A stretch of DNA of 50,782 nt, from positions 1-50,782 of the forward strand of contig QZKF01000053.1 in assembly GCA_003599455.1 (NCBI GenBank), in the 5' to 3' direction. Made by a program: the position numbers and the translations under genes. The notes below the pieces were generated by a model, which worked only from the letters and a program-made list of their open reading frames with translations, made no database searches and was not told where the DNA came from. This stretch comes from Comamonadaceae bacterium. GTDB lineage: Bacteria; Pseudomonadota; Gammaproteobacteria; Burkholderiales; Burkholderiaceae_C. Each line of letters opens with the position of its first letter. Within the stretch, counting starts at the first letter, position 1. This document shows, in pieces, positions 17,137 to 28,082 of this stretch.

Positions 17137-18594
17137 TCAGGCGTTGCGCGCGGCTTGCGCCAGTTGCCGCGCGAGCCGGTTGTGGCGCTCCACCAGCGGG
17201 CCCAGGTCCAGTGTGGTGAGCTGGCCATTGCGCACCACCACCCGGCCGTTCACCACGGTGTGCGCCGCCATCGGGCTGGCGCACAGCAGCAGGCTGCCCA
17301 CCGGGTCGTGCACCGCACCGCCGGCGAAGCCCAGCGTGCGCAGGTCGAACAGCGCGAGGTCGGCGCACAAGCCGGGTGCGAGGTGGCCAACGTCGGACCG
17401 GCCGAGCACCCGCGCGCCGCCGCGCGTGGCGATGTGCAGCGCGTCGCGCGCGGTCATCTCGGCCGGGCCGAGGTCGCAGCCGAAGAAGGTCTTGCCATGG
17501 CGCGTTTCGGGGGGCTGCATGGCACGCCCCACGCGCGCGAGCAGCAGGGCCTGGCGCGCTTCGTTGACCATGTGCGCGCCGTCGTTGCTGGCGCTGCCGT
17601 CCACGCCCAGGCCCACCGGCACGCCCGCCTCGAGCATGCGGCGCACCGGCGCGATGCCCGAGGCCAGGCGCATGTTGCTGCAGGGGCAGTGCGCCACGCC
17701 GGTGCGGCTGGCGGCGAACAGCGAGATGCCTTCGTCGTCGAGTTTCACGCAGTGCGCGTGCCACACGTCGTCGCCCAGCCAGCCGAGTTCCTGCGCGTAC
17801 TGCGCGGGTGTCTTGTTGAACTTCTCGCGGCTGTAGGCGATGTCGTGGTCGTTCTCGGCCAGGTGGGTGTGCAGGCGCACGCCCAGGCCCTTGAAGGAGC
17901 GCGCGAGCGCCGCGCTCTCCTTCATCAGCGCAGGGCTCACCGAAAACGGCGAGCAGGGCGCGAGCGCGACCTGCAGCATGGCGCCGTGGCGGGCGTCGTG
18001 CCAGGCTTCGATCAGGCGCTGGCTGTCCCTGAGGATCGCATCTTCCTGCTCCACCACCGCGTCCGGCGGCAGGCCACCGGCACTCGCGCCCACGCTCATG
18101 CTGCCGCGCGTGGCCACGAAGCGCATGCCGATCTGTTGCGCGGCCTCGATGCTGTCTTCCAGCCGCACGCCGTTGGGGTAGATGTAGAGGTGGTCGCTGC
18201 TGGTGGTGCAGCCCGAGAGCAGCAGCTCGGCCATGGCCACCTGCGTGGACACGCGCACCATCTCGGGCGTGAGCCCGGCCCAGATCGGGTACAGGCCGCG
18301 CAGCCAGCCGAACAGCTCGGCGTCCTGCACGCCCGGGATCGCGCGCGTGAGCGATTGATACATGTGGTGGTGCGTGTTCACCAGGCCAGGCACCACCAGG
18401 TGGCCGCGCGCATCGATCACCTCGCTCGCCTCCTCGCGCAGCGCGGGCGGCAGCTCGGCCGCTGGGCCCATCCATTCAATGAGGTTGCCCCGCACGAACA
18501 GCGAGGCGTCCTTCAGCTCGCGGCCGCGCGCCGGGTCGGCGTGGTCGAAGGTGGCGATGCAGGCGGCGTTGTGGATCAGCAGGGTGGTGGTCAT
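17137..18594 (-). CDS. 8-oxoguanine deaminase-like amidohydrolase
   Basis: A 485 aa zinc-dependent aminohydrolase of the AtzB/TrzN/8-oxoguanine deaminase group. Metal ligands are readable: His75 and His77 in NTHHHMYQ, His244 in HTHLAE with Glu247, His281 in HAHCVKLD and Asp332 in GLGVDGSASNDG. The segments TRGSMSVGASAGGLPPDAVV and CPCSNMRLASGIAPVRRM point to 8-oxoguanine deaminase (8-oxoguanine to urate), although hydroxyatrazine hydrolase relatives are close. A product of urate or a similar purine fits the glyoxylate operon next door and the purine genes at 40-50 kb. Its start overlaps the LysR stop by 4 bases, so the two are cotranscribed. Confidence 0.82.
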   Translation of the reverse strand: MTTTLLIHNAACIATFDHADPARGRELKDASLFVRGNLIEWMGPAAELPPALREEASEVIDARGHLVVPGLVNTHHHMYQSLTRAIPGVQDAELFGWLRGLYPIWAGLTPEMVRVSTQVAMAELLLSGCTTSSDHLYIYPNGVRLEDSIEAAQQIGMRFVATRGSMSVGASAGGLPPDAVVEQEDAILRDSQRLIEAWHDARHGAMLQVALAPCSPFSVSPALMKESAALARSFKGLGVRLHTHLAENDHDIAYSREKFNKTPAQYAQELGWLGDDVWHAHCVKLDDEGISLFAASRTGVAHCPCSNMRLASGIAPVRRMLEAGVPVGLGVDGSASNDGAHMVNEARQALLLARVGRAMQPPETRHGKTFFGCDLGPAEMTARDALHIATRGGARVLGRSDVGHLAPGLCADLALFDLRTLGFAGGAVHDPVGSLLLCASPMAAHTVVNGRVVVRNGQLTTLDLGPLVERHNRLARQLAQAARNA

Positions 18595-19505
18595 GGGGTG
18601 TCCTTCAGCCAGTAACCGGGCCGCGCGTAGACCTTCTTGAGGTGGTCGATGAAGAAGCGCACCTTGGCCGGCAGGTGGCGCTGTTGCGGGTACACGGCCA
18701 GGATGTCGTAGGCGGGCAGGGCGAAGTCGTCGAGCACGGTGATCAGTTCGCCGCGCTGCAGCTGCGCCTGGATCTCCCAGGTGGAACGCCAGCCCAGGCC
18801 CATGCCCTCGCTCACCCAGCGGTGCAGCAGCTCGCCGTCGTTGCAGTCGAGGTTGCCCTCCACGCGCACCGTCACGGTCTTGCCGCCCTGCTGGAAGTAC
18901 CAGCCGCGCTGCTGCCCGCCCTGCAGGTTGAAGGCCAGGCAGTTGTGGGCCTTCAGGTCGTCCAGCGTTTTCGGTTTGCCGTGCCTGCGGAAGTAGGCCG
19001 GCGTGCCGCAGACCACGCGCTGGTTGCTCGCGAGGTGGATGGCCACGAAGTTCGGGTCGATCGCGCCGCCAATGCGCAGACCCAGGTCGTAGCCCTCGCG
19101 CACCAGGTCGACCACGCGGTCGGTGAGGTTGAACGAGAGCCTGACCTCCGGGTTGGCTTTCAGGAACGCGCTGGCGTGCGGCGCCACGTGCAGGCGCCCG
19201 AACGCCGCCGGCGCCGACACCACCAGGTGGCCGCTGGCGCGGTGCTTCTGCGCCGACACCGTGGCTTCGGCGGTGGACCACTGCGCCAGCAGCACGCGGC
19301 ACTCGTCGAGAAAGCCCGCGCCCTGCTCGGTGAGCGCCAGCCGCCGGGTGGAGCGGTGGATGAGCTGCGTGCCCAGGCGGCGCTCCAGCGCGTCGATGCG
19401 CCGGCCCATCATCACCGGCGTGATGCCCGCGTGCAGCGCGGCGGCGGCCAGGCTGCCGTGCTCCATCGCCAGCACGAAGGCCTCGATTTCCTTGAAACGG
19501 TCCAT
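18591..19505 (-). CDS. LysR-family transcriptional regulator
   Basis: A 304 aa regulator with an N-terminal winged helix (about residues 1-60; MDRFKEIEAFVLAMEHGSLAAAALHAGITPVMMGRRIDALERRLGTQLIHRSTRRLALTEQG) and a substrate-binding domain. The start at 19505 is the standard LysR start; longer in-frame forms extend into the gcl leader. It is divergent from gcl (136-base gap) and ends in an ATGA overlap with the deaminase gene. It could therefore control gcl-hyi-glxR, the deaminase, or both. A short ATAC-N5-GTAT palindrome at 19539-19551 may be part of its binding site. Confidence 0.9.
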   Translation of the reverse strand: MDRFKEIEAFVLAMEHGSLAAAALHAGITPVMMGRRIDALERRLGTQLIHRSTRRLALTEQGAGFLDECRVLLAQWSTAEATVSAQKHRASGHLVVSAPAAFGRLHVAPHASAFLKANPEVRLSFNLTDRVVDLVREGYDLGLRIGGAIDPNFVAIHLASNQRVVCGTPAYFRRHGKPKTLDDLKAHNCLAFNLQGGQQRGWYFQQGGKTVTVRVEGNLDCNDGELLHRWVSEGMGLGWRSTWEIQAQLQRGELITVLDDFALPAYDILAVYPQQRHLPAKVRFFIDHLKKVYARPGYWLKDTP

Positions 19506-19641
19506 GGCGCCATGGTAACGCTGGCGGGCGCTCATTGCATACCTGGAGTATCGAATCGAAGTACCTCCATTGCCATTCTCAAGAGGGCAAGTCATGCCTA
19601 GCATCGACCCCAGTCCATCAACCCCGGTAAGGAATCGCATC

Positions 19642-21429
<1,788 letters not shown>

Positions 21430-21459
21430 ACACGAAGAACAAGACAAGGACACGACGAC

Positions 21460-22278
21460 ATGCCGAAGTTCGCCGCCAACCTCTCCATGCTCTGGAACGA
21501 GCTGCCCTTCCTGGACCGTTTCGGCGCCGCCGCGCGCGCCGGCTTCCAGTCGGTGGAGTTCCTGTTTCCCTACGACTTCCAGGCCGACGAGATCGCACAG
21601 CGCCTGAAGGCGCACCGGCTGCAGCTGGTGCTGCACAACATGCCACCGGGTGACTGGGCCGCGGGTGAGCGTGGCACGGCCTCCTGGCCCGGCCGCGAGG
21701 ACGAGTTCCGCGCCAGCGTGGCGCTCGCACTGCAATACGCCTCCGCGCTCGGCACGCCGCACCTGCACTGCATGGCCGGCATTCCACCGGCCGGCGTGAG
21801 CGAGGCCCAGGCACGCGCCACGCTGGTGGGCAATCTGCGCTTCGCGGCGGCAGAGGCGCAACGCCACGGCATTCGCCTGCTGCTTGAACCCATCAACCAT
21901 TTCGACATGCCCGGCTTCTTCGTCAACCGCCCGCGCCAGGCGATCGCCCTCATGGACGCCGTGGGCTCGGACAACCTCTTCCTGCAGTACGACATCTACC
22001 ACGCCCAGCGCATGGAAGGCGAGCTGGCCAACACCCTCCAGGACCTGCTGCCGCGCATCGCCCACATGCAGCTCGCCGACACGCCGGGCCGCCACGAACC
22101 GGGCACCGGCGAAATCCACTACCGCTACCTGTTCGACCGCATCGATGAACTGGGCTACACCGGCCATATCGGCTGCGAATACAAGCCCCTCGACACCGGG
22201 CCCGGCGGCACCGACCGGGGCCTGACGTGGATCGCGGCGCACGGGCAGACGCTCGCCCTGCAGGGAGAGCCCGCATGA
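21460..22278 (+). CDS. hyi: Hydroxypyruvate isomerase
   Basis: A 272 aa TIM-barrel isomerase (AP endonuclease 2 superfamily) interconverting hydroxypyruvate and tartronate semialdehyde. The N-terminus MPKFAANLSMLWNELPFLDRF and the segments LVLHNMPPGDWAAGERG, EPINHFDMPGFFVN, LQYDIYHAQRMEGEL and QLADTPGRHEPGTGEI are typical of Hyi; metal ligands are expected among the Glu, Asp, His and Glu of these strands. It follows gcl by 30 bases, and its stop overlaps the reductase start (ATGA). Confidence 0.95.
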   Translation: MPKFAANLSMLWNELPFLDRFGAAARAGFQSVEFLFPYDFQADEIAQRLKAHRLQLVLHNMPPGDWAAGERGTASWPGREDEFRASVALALQYASALGTPHLHCMAGIPPAGVSEAQARATLVGNLRFAAAEAQRHGIRLLLEPINHFDMPGFFVNRPRQAIALMDAVGSDNLFLQYDIYHAQRMEGELANTLQDLLPRIAHMQLADTPGRHEPGTGEIHYRYLFDRIDELGYTGHIGCEYKPLDTGPGGTDRGLTWIAAHGQTLALQGEPA

Positions 22279-23183
22279 CGAAGAACGGACTCCAGGTCGG
22301 CTTCATCGGGCTGGGCATCATGGGCGCGCCGATGGCGCTGAACCTGCTCAAGGCCGGCCACGCGCTGTTCGTGGCCAGCCGCGGCAAGATCCCTGCCGTC
22401 TTCGCCGAGCAGGGTGCCACCGTGTGCACCAACGCCACCGAGGTCGCCAAGCGCGCCGACATCGTCATCACCATGGTGCCCGACACGTCGCACGTGGACG
22501 ACGTGCTGTTCGGCGAAACCGGCGTGGTCAGGGGCCTGAGCCCGGGCAAGCTGGTGATCGACATGAGCTCGATCAGCCCGATGGCCACCAAGGCTTTCGC
22601 GCAGAGGATCAACGCGCTGGGTTGCGACTATCTGGACGCGCCGGTCAGCGGCGGCGAAGTGGGTGCGAAGGCTGCGAGCCTGACCATCATGGTCGGCGGG
22701 CCCCAGGCCGCGTTCGACCGTGCCCAGCCGCTGTTCTCGGCCCTGGGCAGGAACATCACGCTGGTCGGCGGCAACGGCGACGGCCAGACCACCAAGGTCG
22801 CCAACCAGATCATCGTGGCGCTCAACATCGAGGCCGTGGCCGAGGCCCTGCTGTTCGCCAGCAAGGCCGGCGCCGACCCGGCCAGGGTGCGCCAGGCCTT
22901 GATGGGCGGCTTTGCCGCCAGCCGCATCCTCGAGGTGCACGGCGAGCGCATGGTGAAACGCACCTTCAACCCGGGTTTTCGCATCGAGCTGCACCAGAAG
23001 GATCTGAACCTCGCGCTGCAGGGCGCGAAGGAACTCGGCGTGAGTCTGCCGCACACCGCGAGCGCAGCCCAGCTCATGCAGAGCTGCGCCGCGCACGGCA
23101 TGGCGGGGCTGGACCACTCGGCCCTGTGCCGCAGCCTGGAGTTGATGGCGAACCACCCGATTGCCGCCGACCCGGCCGCCTGA
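22275..23183 (+). CDS. glxR: 2-hydroxy-3-oxopropionate (tartronate semialdehyde) reductase
   Basis: A 302 aa beta-hydroxyacid dehydrogenase reducing tartronate semialdehyde to D-glycerate. The N-terminal Rossmann motif GFIGLGIMGAPMALNLLKAGH, the substrate motif DAPVSGGEVGAKAASLTIMVGG and the catalytic lysine segment GDGQTTKVANQIIVALNIEAVAEAL are all present. GlxR and GarR are hard to separate by sequence; the gcl-hyi context supports the glyoxylate route. It is translationally coupled to hyi, and a GC-rich interspersed repeat lies just after its stop. Confidence 0.93.
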   Translation: MTKNGLQVGFIGLGIMGAPMALNLLKAGHALFVASRGKIPAVFAEQGATVCTNATEVAKRADIVITMVPDTSHVDDVLFGETGVVRGLSPGKLVIDMSSISPMATKAFAQRINALGCDYLDAPVSGGEVGAKAASLTIMVGGPQAAFDRAQPLFSALGRNITLVGGNGDGQTTKVANQIIVALNIEAVAEALLFASKAGADPARVRQALMGGFAASRILEVHGERMVKRTFNPGFRIELHQKDLNLALQGAKELGVSLPHTASAAQLMQSCAAHGMAGLDHSALCRSLELMANHPIAADPAA

Positions 23184-23193
23184 AGTGCATTCA

Positions 23194-23231
23194 CGCCTTC
23201 TCCCCCTGGGAGAGGGTTGGGGTGAGGGGGG
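23194..23231. repeat. Interspersed palindromic repeat (CTCCCC...GGGAGAGGGTTGGGGTGAGGG type)
   Basis: The imperfect hairpin CCTTCTCCC / GGGAGAGGG followed by TTGGGGTGAGGG matches a small repeat found in intergenic regions of many proteobacteria. It sits between glxR and the glycerate kinase gene, so it may form a hairpin in the operon mRNA. Confidence 0.6.
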
Positions 23232-23259
23232 CTCTCGGGCATTTATCTACACTTGCCCC

Positions 23260-24582
23260 ATGCCCACCCACTCGCCCCCCAGCCTGAACGACCCGCGCGC
23301 CCTGCTGCGCCACCTGTACGACGTGGCGGTGCAGCGCGCGCTGCCCCTGCACAACACGGCGGCCTTCCTGCCGCCGCCACCCAGGGGTCGCACCCTGGTG
23401 CTGGGCGCGGGCAAGGCCGGCGGTGCCATGGCGCAGGCGGTCGAGGCCCTCTGGCCGGCCGACGCGCCGCTCTCGGGCCTGGTCGTGACGCGCTACCACC
23501 ACACGCCGCCGCGCCCCGCCGGCTTGCCGCCGCGCATCGAGGTGGTGGAGGCCTCGCACCCGGTGCCCGACGCGGCCGGCCTCGCAGCGGCCCAACGCAT
23601 CCTGCAACTCACCGAAGGCCTCACGGCCGACGACTTGGTGCTGTGCCTCATCTCCGGCGGCGGTTCGGCCCTGCTCACGCTGCCCTGCGACGGCCTCACG
23701 CTCGAAGACAAGCAGCGCATCAACCGCGAGCTGCTCGACAGCGGCGCCCACATCGGCGAAATGAACACCGTGCGCAAGCACCTCTCGCGCATCAAGGGCG
23801 GGCGGCTCGCGGCGGCGTGTGCGCCGGCGCGCGTGGTCACGCTCACCATCAGCGACGTGCCGGGCGACGACGTGAGCGTGATCGCCAGCGGCCCCACCGT
23901 GGCCGACGCATCCACCTGCGCCGAGGCGCTGGACATCCTGCGCCGCTACGGCATCGCCGTGCCGCCCGCGGTGCGCGCGCAGATGGACAGCGGCGCGCTT
24001 GAAACCCCCAAGCCCGGCGACCCGCGCCTGCAAGGGCACGTGGTCGAACTGATCGCCACGCCGCAGCAAAGCCTGGAGGCCGCGGCCGGTGCGGCGCGCG
24101 CGCTGGGCCTGAACGTGGTGATCCTGAGCGACGAGATCGAAGGCGAGTCGCGCGAGGTTGGCAAGGTGCACGGCGCCATGGCGCGCTCCACCGCGCTGGG
24201 CCGCAGCAGCTTCAAGACCCCGTGCGTGATCCTCAGCGGTGGCGAGACCACCGTGACGGTGCGCCCGCGCGCCGAAGGCCAGGCCAGGGGGCGCGGCGGC
24301 CGCGCGGGTGAGTTCTGTCTGGGCCTGGCGCAGGCCCTGGGCGCCCAGGCCGGCGTGTGGGCACTCGCGGCCGACACCGACGGCATCGACGGCGTGGAAG
24401 ACAACGCGGGTGCGCTGGTCACGCCCGACACGCTGGCGCGCGCCGCCGCGAAGGGCCTGAAGCTGACGGACCACCTGGCCCGCAACGACGCCTACGGTTT
24501 CTTCGAGCCGATCGGCGACCTGGTGATCACCGGGCCGACGCACACCAACGTCAACGACTTCCGGGCGGTGCTGATTCTGTAA
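23260..24582 (+). CDS. Glycerate 2-kinase (MOFRL/TtuD family)
   Basis: A 440 aa two-domain kinase of the MOFRL family, converting D-glycerate and ATP to 2-phosphoglycerate. Family signatures are [88 protein letters not shown] with GRGGRAGEF, and [18 protein letters not shown]. Older annotations call such genes hydroxypyruvate reductase (ttuD). It completes the path glyoxylate to tartronate semialdehyde to glycerate to 2-phosphoglycerate. ATG 23260 gives a standard N-terminus; the 77-base gap to glxR holds an interspersed repeat, so it may have reduced or separate expression. Confidence 0.92.
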   Translation: MPTHSPPSLNDPRALLRHLYDVAVQRALPLHNTAAFLPPPPRGRTLVLGAGKAGGAMAQAVEALWPADAPLSGLVVTRYHHTPPRPAGLPPRIEVVEASHPVPDAAGLAAAQRILQLTEGLTADDLVLCLISGGGSALLTLPCDGLTLEDKQRINRELLDSGAHIGEMNTVRKHLSRIKGGRLAAACAPARVVTLTISDVPGDDVSVIASGPTVADASTCAEALDILRRYGIAVPPAVRAQMDSGALETPKPGDPRLQGHVVELIATPQQSLEAAAGAARALGLNVVILSDEIEGESREVGKVHGAMARSTALGRSSFKTPCVILSGGETTVTVRPRAEGQARGRGGRAGEFCLGLAQALGAQAGVWALAADTDGIDGVEDNAGALVTPDTLARAAAKGLKLTDHLARNDAYGFFEPIGDLVITGPTHTNVNDFRAVLIL

Positions 24583-24608
24583 GGTGTCCGGCGGGGTGCG
24601 GCCTTCGC

Positions 24609-25376
24609 TCAGCGCCGCAGCTTGTACCCGGTCTTGAACACCCACCAGATGAAGCCCAGGCAGGCGGCCATGAACACCAGCGTCATGCCGGTGCTCACCG
24701 CGATGTGCACGTCGGCCACGCCGTAGAAGGCCCAGCGGAAACCGCTGATGAGGTAGACCACCGGGTTCACCAGCGACACGGTCTGCCACAGCGGCGGCAG
24801 CATGTTGATGGAGTAGAACGCGCCGCCCAGGAAGGTGAGTGGGGTGACCACCAGCAGGGGGATCACCTGCAGCTTCTGGAAGCTGTCGGCCCACAGGCCG
24901 ATGATGAAACCGAACAGGCTGAAGGTGATGGCGGTCAGCAGCAGGAAGCCCAGCATCCACACCGGGTGCTCGATGTGGTACGGCACGAAGACACGCGCGG
25001 TCAGCAGGATGAGCAGCCCCAGCATGACGGACTTGGTGGCCGCCGCGCCCACATAGCCCAGCAGCACCTCGATCCACGACACCGGCGCGGACAGCAGCTC
25101 GTAGATGGTGCCGGACCACTTGGGCATGTAGATGCCGAACGAGGCGTTGGAAATGCTCTCGCTCAGCAGCGACAGCATGACCAGACCGGGGATGATGAAG
25201 GCGCCGTAGGTGACGCCGTCGATGTCGCCCATGCGCGAGCCGATGGCCGTGCCGAAGACGATGAAGTACAGCGAGGTGGTGAGCACCGGCGCCATGATGC
25301 TCTGCGTGATGGTGCGGAAGGTGCGCGCCATCTCGAAGCGGTAGATGGCCTTGACGCCGTGGATGTTGAGGCTCAT
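24609..25376 (-). CDS. ABC-2 type transporter permease
   Basis: A 255 aa permease with six predicted membrane helices, of the YadH/DrrB class. [58 protein letters not shown] and the late [41 protein letters not shown] are typical. The start ATG overlaps the stop of the upstream ATPase gene by 4 bases, so the pair is coupled. The substrate exported is unknown; such pairs act on drugs, polysaccharide or lipids. Confidence 0.9.
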   Translation of the reverse strand: MSLNIHGVKAIYRFEMARTFRTITQSIMAPVLTTSLYFIVFGTAIGSRMGDIDGVTYGAFIIPGLVMLSLLSESISNASFGIYMPKWSGTIYELLSAPVSWIEVLLGYVGAAATKSVMLGLLILLTARVFVPYHIEHPVWMLGFLLLTAITFSLFGFIIGLWADSFQKLQVIPLLVVTPLTFLGGAFYSINMLPPLWQTVSLVNPVVYLISGFRWAFYGVADVHIAVSTGMTLVFMAACLGFIWWVFKTGYKLRR

Positions 25377-26341
25377 GCCCGGACCTCCTGGTTTTTGTGG
25401 ACGAGGCTCACGAAGATGTCTTCGAGCGAGCTCTCGCTGGACTGCAGGTCCTTGAAATCGATGCCCTGCCCGGCGAGCGCGCGCAGCAGTTCGGCGATGC
25501 CGGTTTCTTCCTTCTGCGTGTCGAAGGTGTAGGTGAGCGCGTGGCCGGCGCCGGAGAGTTCGAGCGGCCAGAACGACAGCGCCTCGGGCAGGCGCTCCAG
25601 CGGGTGCTGCAGCGTGAGCGTGAGCTGCTTCTTGCCGAGCTTGCGCATCAGCACGGCCTTGTCTTCCACCACGATGAGTTCGCCCTGGCTGATGACGCCG
25701 ATGCGGTCGGCCATGTCCTCGGCTTCCTCGATGTAGTGCGTGGTCAGGATGATGGTGGTGCCGTTCTCGCGCAGCTCGCGCACCATGCGCCACATGTCGT
25801 GCCGCAGTTCCACGTCCACGCCCGCGCTGGGTTCGTCGAGGAACAGGATCTTCGGTTCGTGCGACAGCGCCTTGGCGATCAGCACACGCCGCTTCATGCC
25901 GCCCGAGAGCGTCATGATCTTGTTGTCCTTCTTGTCCCAGAGCGAGAGGTCGCGCAGCACCTTCTCGATGTAGAGCGGATCGGGCGCCTTGCCGAACAGA
26001 CCACGGCTGAAGTTCACCGTGGCCCAGACCGTCTCGAAGGCGTCGGTGTGCAGCTCCTGCGGCACCAGGCCGATGGCCGCGCGCGCCGCGCGGTAGTCGC
26101 GCTCGGTGTCATGGCCATCGGCGATCACCACACCCTCGCTGGCCCGGGCGATGCCGCAGATGATGCTGATGAGCGTGGTCTTGCCCGCGCCGTTGGGCCC
26201 GAGCAGGGCGAAGATTTCACCGCGTCGGATGTCGAGGTCGACGCGCTTGAGCGCCTGGAAACCGCCGGCGTAGGTCTTGCTCACGCCGCGCACGGACACG
26301 ATGGGGTCGGCGGTGCTGGCCGCCTGCAAAGATAAGGACAT
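25373..26341 (-). CDS. ABC transporter ATP-binding protein (YadG/DrrA class)
   Basis: A 322 aa ATPase: Walker [13 protein letters not shown] (about residues 47-58), signature [15 protein letters not shown], Walker [14 protein letters not shown] and switch histidine in [14 protein letters not shown]. The C-terminal extension (about residues 235-322), ending [14 protein letters not shown], is usual in DrrA-like exporters. The start at 26341 follows GGAGG-poor sequence but gives the family N-terminus. A LexA-type box is centred about 36 bases upstream of this start and close to the divergent radical SAM gene, so SOS control is possible for both. Confidence 0.92.
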   Translation of the reverse strand: MSLSLQAASTADPIVSVRGVSKTYAGGFQALKRVDLDIRRGEIFALLGPNGAGKTTLISIICGIARASEGVVIADGHDTERDYRAARAAIGLVPQELHTDAFETVWATVNFSRGLFGKAPDPLYIEKVLRDLSLWDKKDNKIMTLSGGMKRRVLIAKALSHEPKILFLDEPSAGVDVELRHDMWRMVRELRENGTTIILTTHYIEEAEDMADRIGVISQGELIVVEDKAVLMRKLGKKQLTLTLQHPLERLPEALSFWPLELSGAGHALTYTFDTQKEETGIAELLRALAGQGIDFKDLQSSESSLEDIFVSLVHKNQEVRA

Positions 26342-26367
26342 GGAGCCTCCTGAAGCGCTGCACTCTA

Positions 26368-26387
26368 CACTGTTTTTGTGTACAGTG
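26368..26387. promoter_or_regulatory. LexA (SOS) box
   Basis: CACTGT and ACAGTG arms are separated by 8 bases, giving the CTGT-N8-ACAG core at 26370-26385 with perfect 6-bp arms. This equals the E. coli/betaproteobacterial LexA consensus. It lies between two divergent genes and ends 8 bases before the radical SAM start codon, so bound LexA would block its promoter. In P. aeruginosa the homologue PA0069 is, to my recollection, a LexA-regulon member, which supports function. Confidence 0.8.
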
Positions 26388-26395
26388 AAGCGGCC

Positions 26396-27490
26396 ATGAA
26401 AAGCGTCCACATCCCCATTCAGGCCATCAAGGGCCGGGGCATCAGCCACCATCAGCCGCACCGCTTCGAGCGCGACGCGCGCGAGGCCTTCGACGACGGC
26501 TGGGGCGCGCTGGACGGCGCGGCGCGGGCGCGCGACGAGGCACCGCCGCCCGCCACCGAGGTGAGCTGGGAAGACTGCAGGAGCGCCATCACCCACAACG
26601 ACTCGCCCGACATCGGCTTCCAGCTCGGCCTCAACCCCTACCGGGGATGCGAGCACGGCTGCGTCTACTGCTACGCGCGGCCCAGCCACAGCTTCCTGAA
26701 TCTTTCGCCCGGTCTCGATTTCGAGACCAAGCTGATCGCCAAGCGCAACATCGCCACCGTGCTGCGGCGCGAGCTCGCCAGCCCGCGCCACGTGCCCGGC
26801 CTGCTCGCCATCGGCACCGTGACCGACGCCTACCAGCCCGTCGAGCGCGAGCACCGGCTCATGCGCGGCGTGCTCGAAGTGCTCGCCGAAGCGCGGCACC
26901 CGCTGGCCATCGTCACCAAGGGCAGCGGGGTGGAGCGCGACATCGACCTGCTCGCGCCCATGGCCGCACAGGGACTGGCCGCGGTCTACGTGACCATCAC
27001 CACGCTGGATCCGAAGCTCTCGCGCATCCTGGAGCCGCGCGCCGCCGCGCCGCACCGGCGTCTGCGCACCCTGCGCAGGCTGGCCGACGCGGGCATTCCC
27101 GTGGGCGTGAGCGTGGCGCCGCAGATTCCCTTCATCAACGACGACATGGAGCAGGTGCTCGAAGCCGCGTGGGACGCCGGCGCGCGGCGCGCCTTCTACA
27201 CGGTGCTGCGATTGCCGTGGGAGCTGAGTCCGATGTTCCGCCAGTGGCTGGACCTGCACTACCCGGACCGCGCCCTGCGCGTGATGGCGCGCGTGCAGGA
27301 GATGCGCGGCGGCAAGGACTACGACGCCGACTTCGCGCAGCGCATGAAGGGCCGTGGCGTCTGGGCCGACCTGATCCGCCAGCGCTTCGACAAGACCTGC
27401 GCGCGACTGGGCTTCAACACCGAGCGCGAGCCGCTGGACACCTCGCGGTTCCGGCCGCAGGCCTTGCGCGCGCAGCAGGAACTGTTCTGA
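26396..27490 (+). CDS. PA0069-family radical SAM protein (spore photoproduct lyase-like)
   Basis: A 364 aa radical S-adenosylmethionine enzyme. The 4Fe-4S motif is Cys85-x3-Cys89-x2-Cys92 in [15 protein letters not shown]; the SAM barrel continues through [28 protein letters not shown] and [14 protein letters not shown]. The family (PA0069/Rv2578c) is related to spore photoproduct lyase, and its substrate is unknown. The start at ATG 26396 is preferred because the alternative GTG at 26378 lies inside the LexA box. The LexA box immediately upstream points to a DNA-damage role. The leader must be very short and no good SD is seen. Confidence 0.9.
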   Translation: MKSVHIPIQAIKGRGISHHQPHRFERDAREAFDDGWGALDGAARARDEAPPPATEVSWEDCRSAITHNDSPDIGFQLGLNPYRGCEHGCVYCYARPSHSFLNLSPGLDFETKLIAKRNIATVLRRELASPRHVPGLLAIGTVTDAYQPVEREHRLMRGVLEVLAEARHPLAIVTKGSGVERDIDLLAPMAAQGLAAVYVTITTLDPKLSRILEPRAAAPHRRLRTLRRLADAGIPVGVSVAPQIPFINDDMEQVLEAAWDAGARRAFYTVLRLPWELSPMFRQWLDLHYPDRALRVMARVQEMRGGKDYDADFAQRMKGRGVWADLIRQRFDKTCARLGFNTEREPLDTSRFRPQALRAQQELF

Positions 27491-27494
27491 CCCT

Positions 27495-27965
27495 TCAGTG
27501 TGCTGGCGCGGTCAGCCGCGCCAGCGCGTCGTCCCGCCAGTGGTGCAGCGCCGTGTAGAAGCCTTCCCACACGCAGCCGTTGCAGCCGCGCCCGCAGCAG
27601 GTGTCGGGCTCGGGTGGGGGCGGGCGCAGGGCGGCATCAATGTCCATGCCGCGGCGTTGTGCCAGGCCACGCAGGTGGGCGATGAGCGCCCGCGCCGTGG
27701 GCAGGTCGGCCAGCGGCACCCGCGCCGGGTCGTGGCGCACGAAGCGCGGCTGCTCGCGCCCCTCGAACACCCCCACCTCGGCAAACATCGCCGCCGGCCG
27801 CACCCACAGGCCCCACCCGCCGTAGAGCGCGCGGTACAGCGTCATGCCCTGCAGGGTCTCGCTGCAGCGCACGGTGTCCAGCACCTCGTACCAGCCACCC
27901 TTGTAGTGGCGGTACAGGCCGGTTGGCGTGGGGTGCAGCGGGGGCAGGTCGTCGTCGTCGGTCAT
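27495..27965 (-). CDS. DUF1653 domain protein fused to a Cys-rich oxidoreductase-like domain
   Basis: A 156 aa protein of two small domains. Residues about 15-75 match DUF1653: [39 protein letters not shown]. Residues about 118-142 hold [15 protein letters not shown] with Cys123, 124, 128 and 131, resembling the short oxidoreductase-like domain found at protein N-termini in eukaryotes and in small bacterial proteins. A four-Cys cluster could bind zinc or Fe-S. Convergent with the radical SAM gene (5 bases), divergent from the glycine-zipper gene. Function unknown. The start at 27965 is chosen because the longer in-frame version overlaps the divergent promoter region. Confidence 0.75.
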   Translation of the reverse strand: MTDDDDLPPLHPTPTGLYRHYKGGWYEVLDTVRCSETLQGMTLYRALYGGWGLWVRPAAMFAEVGVFEGREQPRFVRHDPARVPLADLPTARALIAHLRGLAQRRGMDIDAALRPPPPEPDTCCGRGCNGCVWEGFYTALHHWRDDALARLTAPAH

Positions 27966-27997
27966 GGCGGGGAGTGTAGGGGGGCGTCCCGTGTGGA

Positions 27998-28034
27998 ACC
28001 GGTGAGCATTCGGCAGACACGTTTTGTCACCGGT
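27998..28034. repeat. Perfect 8-bp inverted repeat in divergent promoter region
   Basis: ACCGGTGA (27998-28005) and TCACCGGT (28027-28034) are separated by 21 bases in the gap between the DUF1653 gene and the glycine-zipper gene. The spacing would suit an operator on the same DNA face or a long-loop hairpin. A TTGTCA at 28024-28029 is a -35-like hexamer overlapping one arm, with no good -10. Confidence 0.35.
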
Positions 28035-28082
28035 GGGCGGCCAAACCGGGGTAGATTGCCCGCATCTCGAAAGGATGGACAC

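Noticed and set aside
19539..19551. ATAC-N5-GTAT as a full LysR box upstream of gcl
   Set aside because: Arms are only 4 bp and the T-N11-A spacing is not met, so it is mentioned only as a possible half-site and not listed as a feature.
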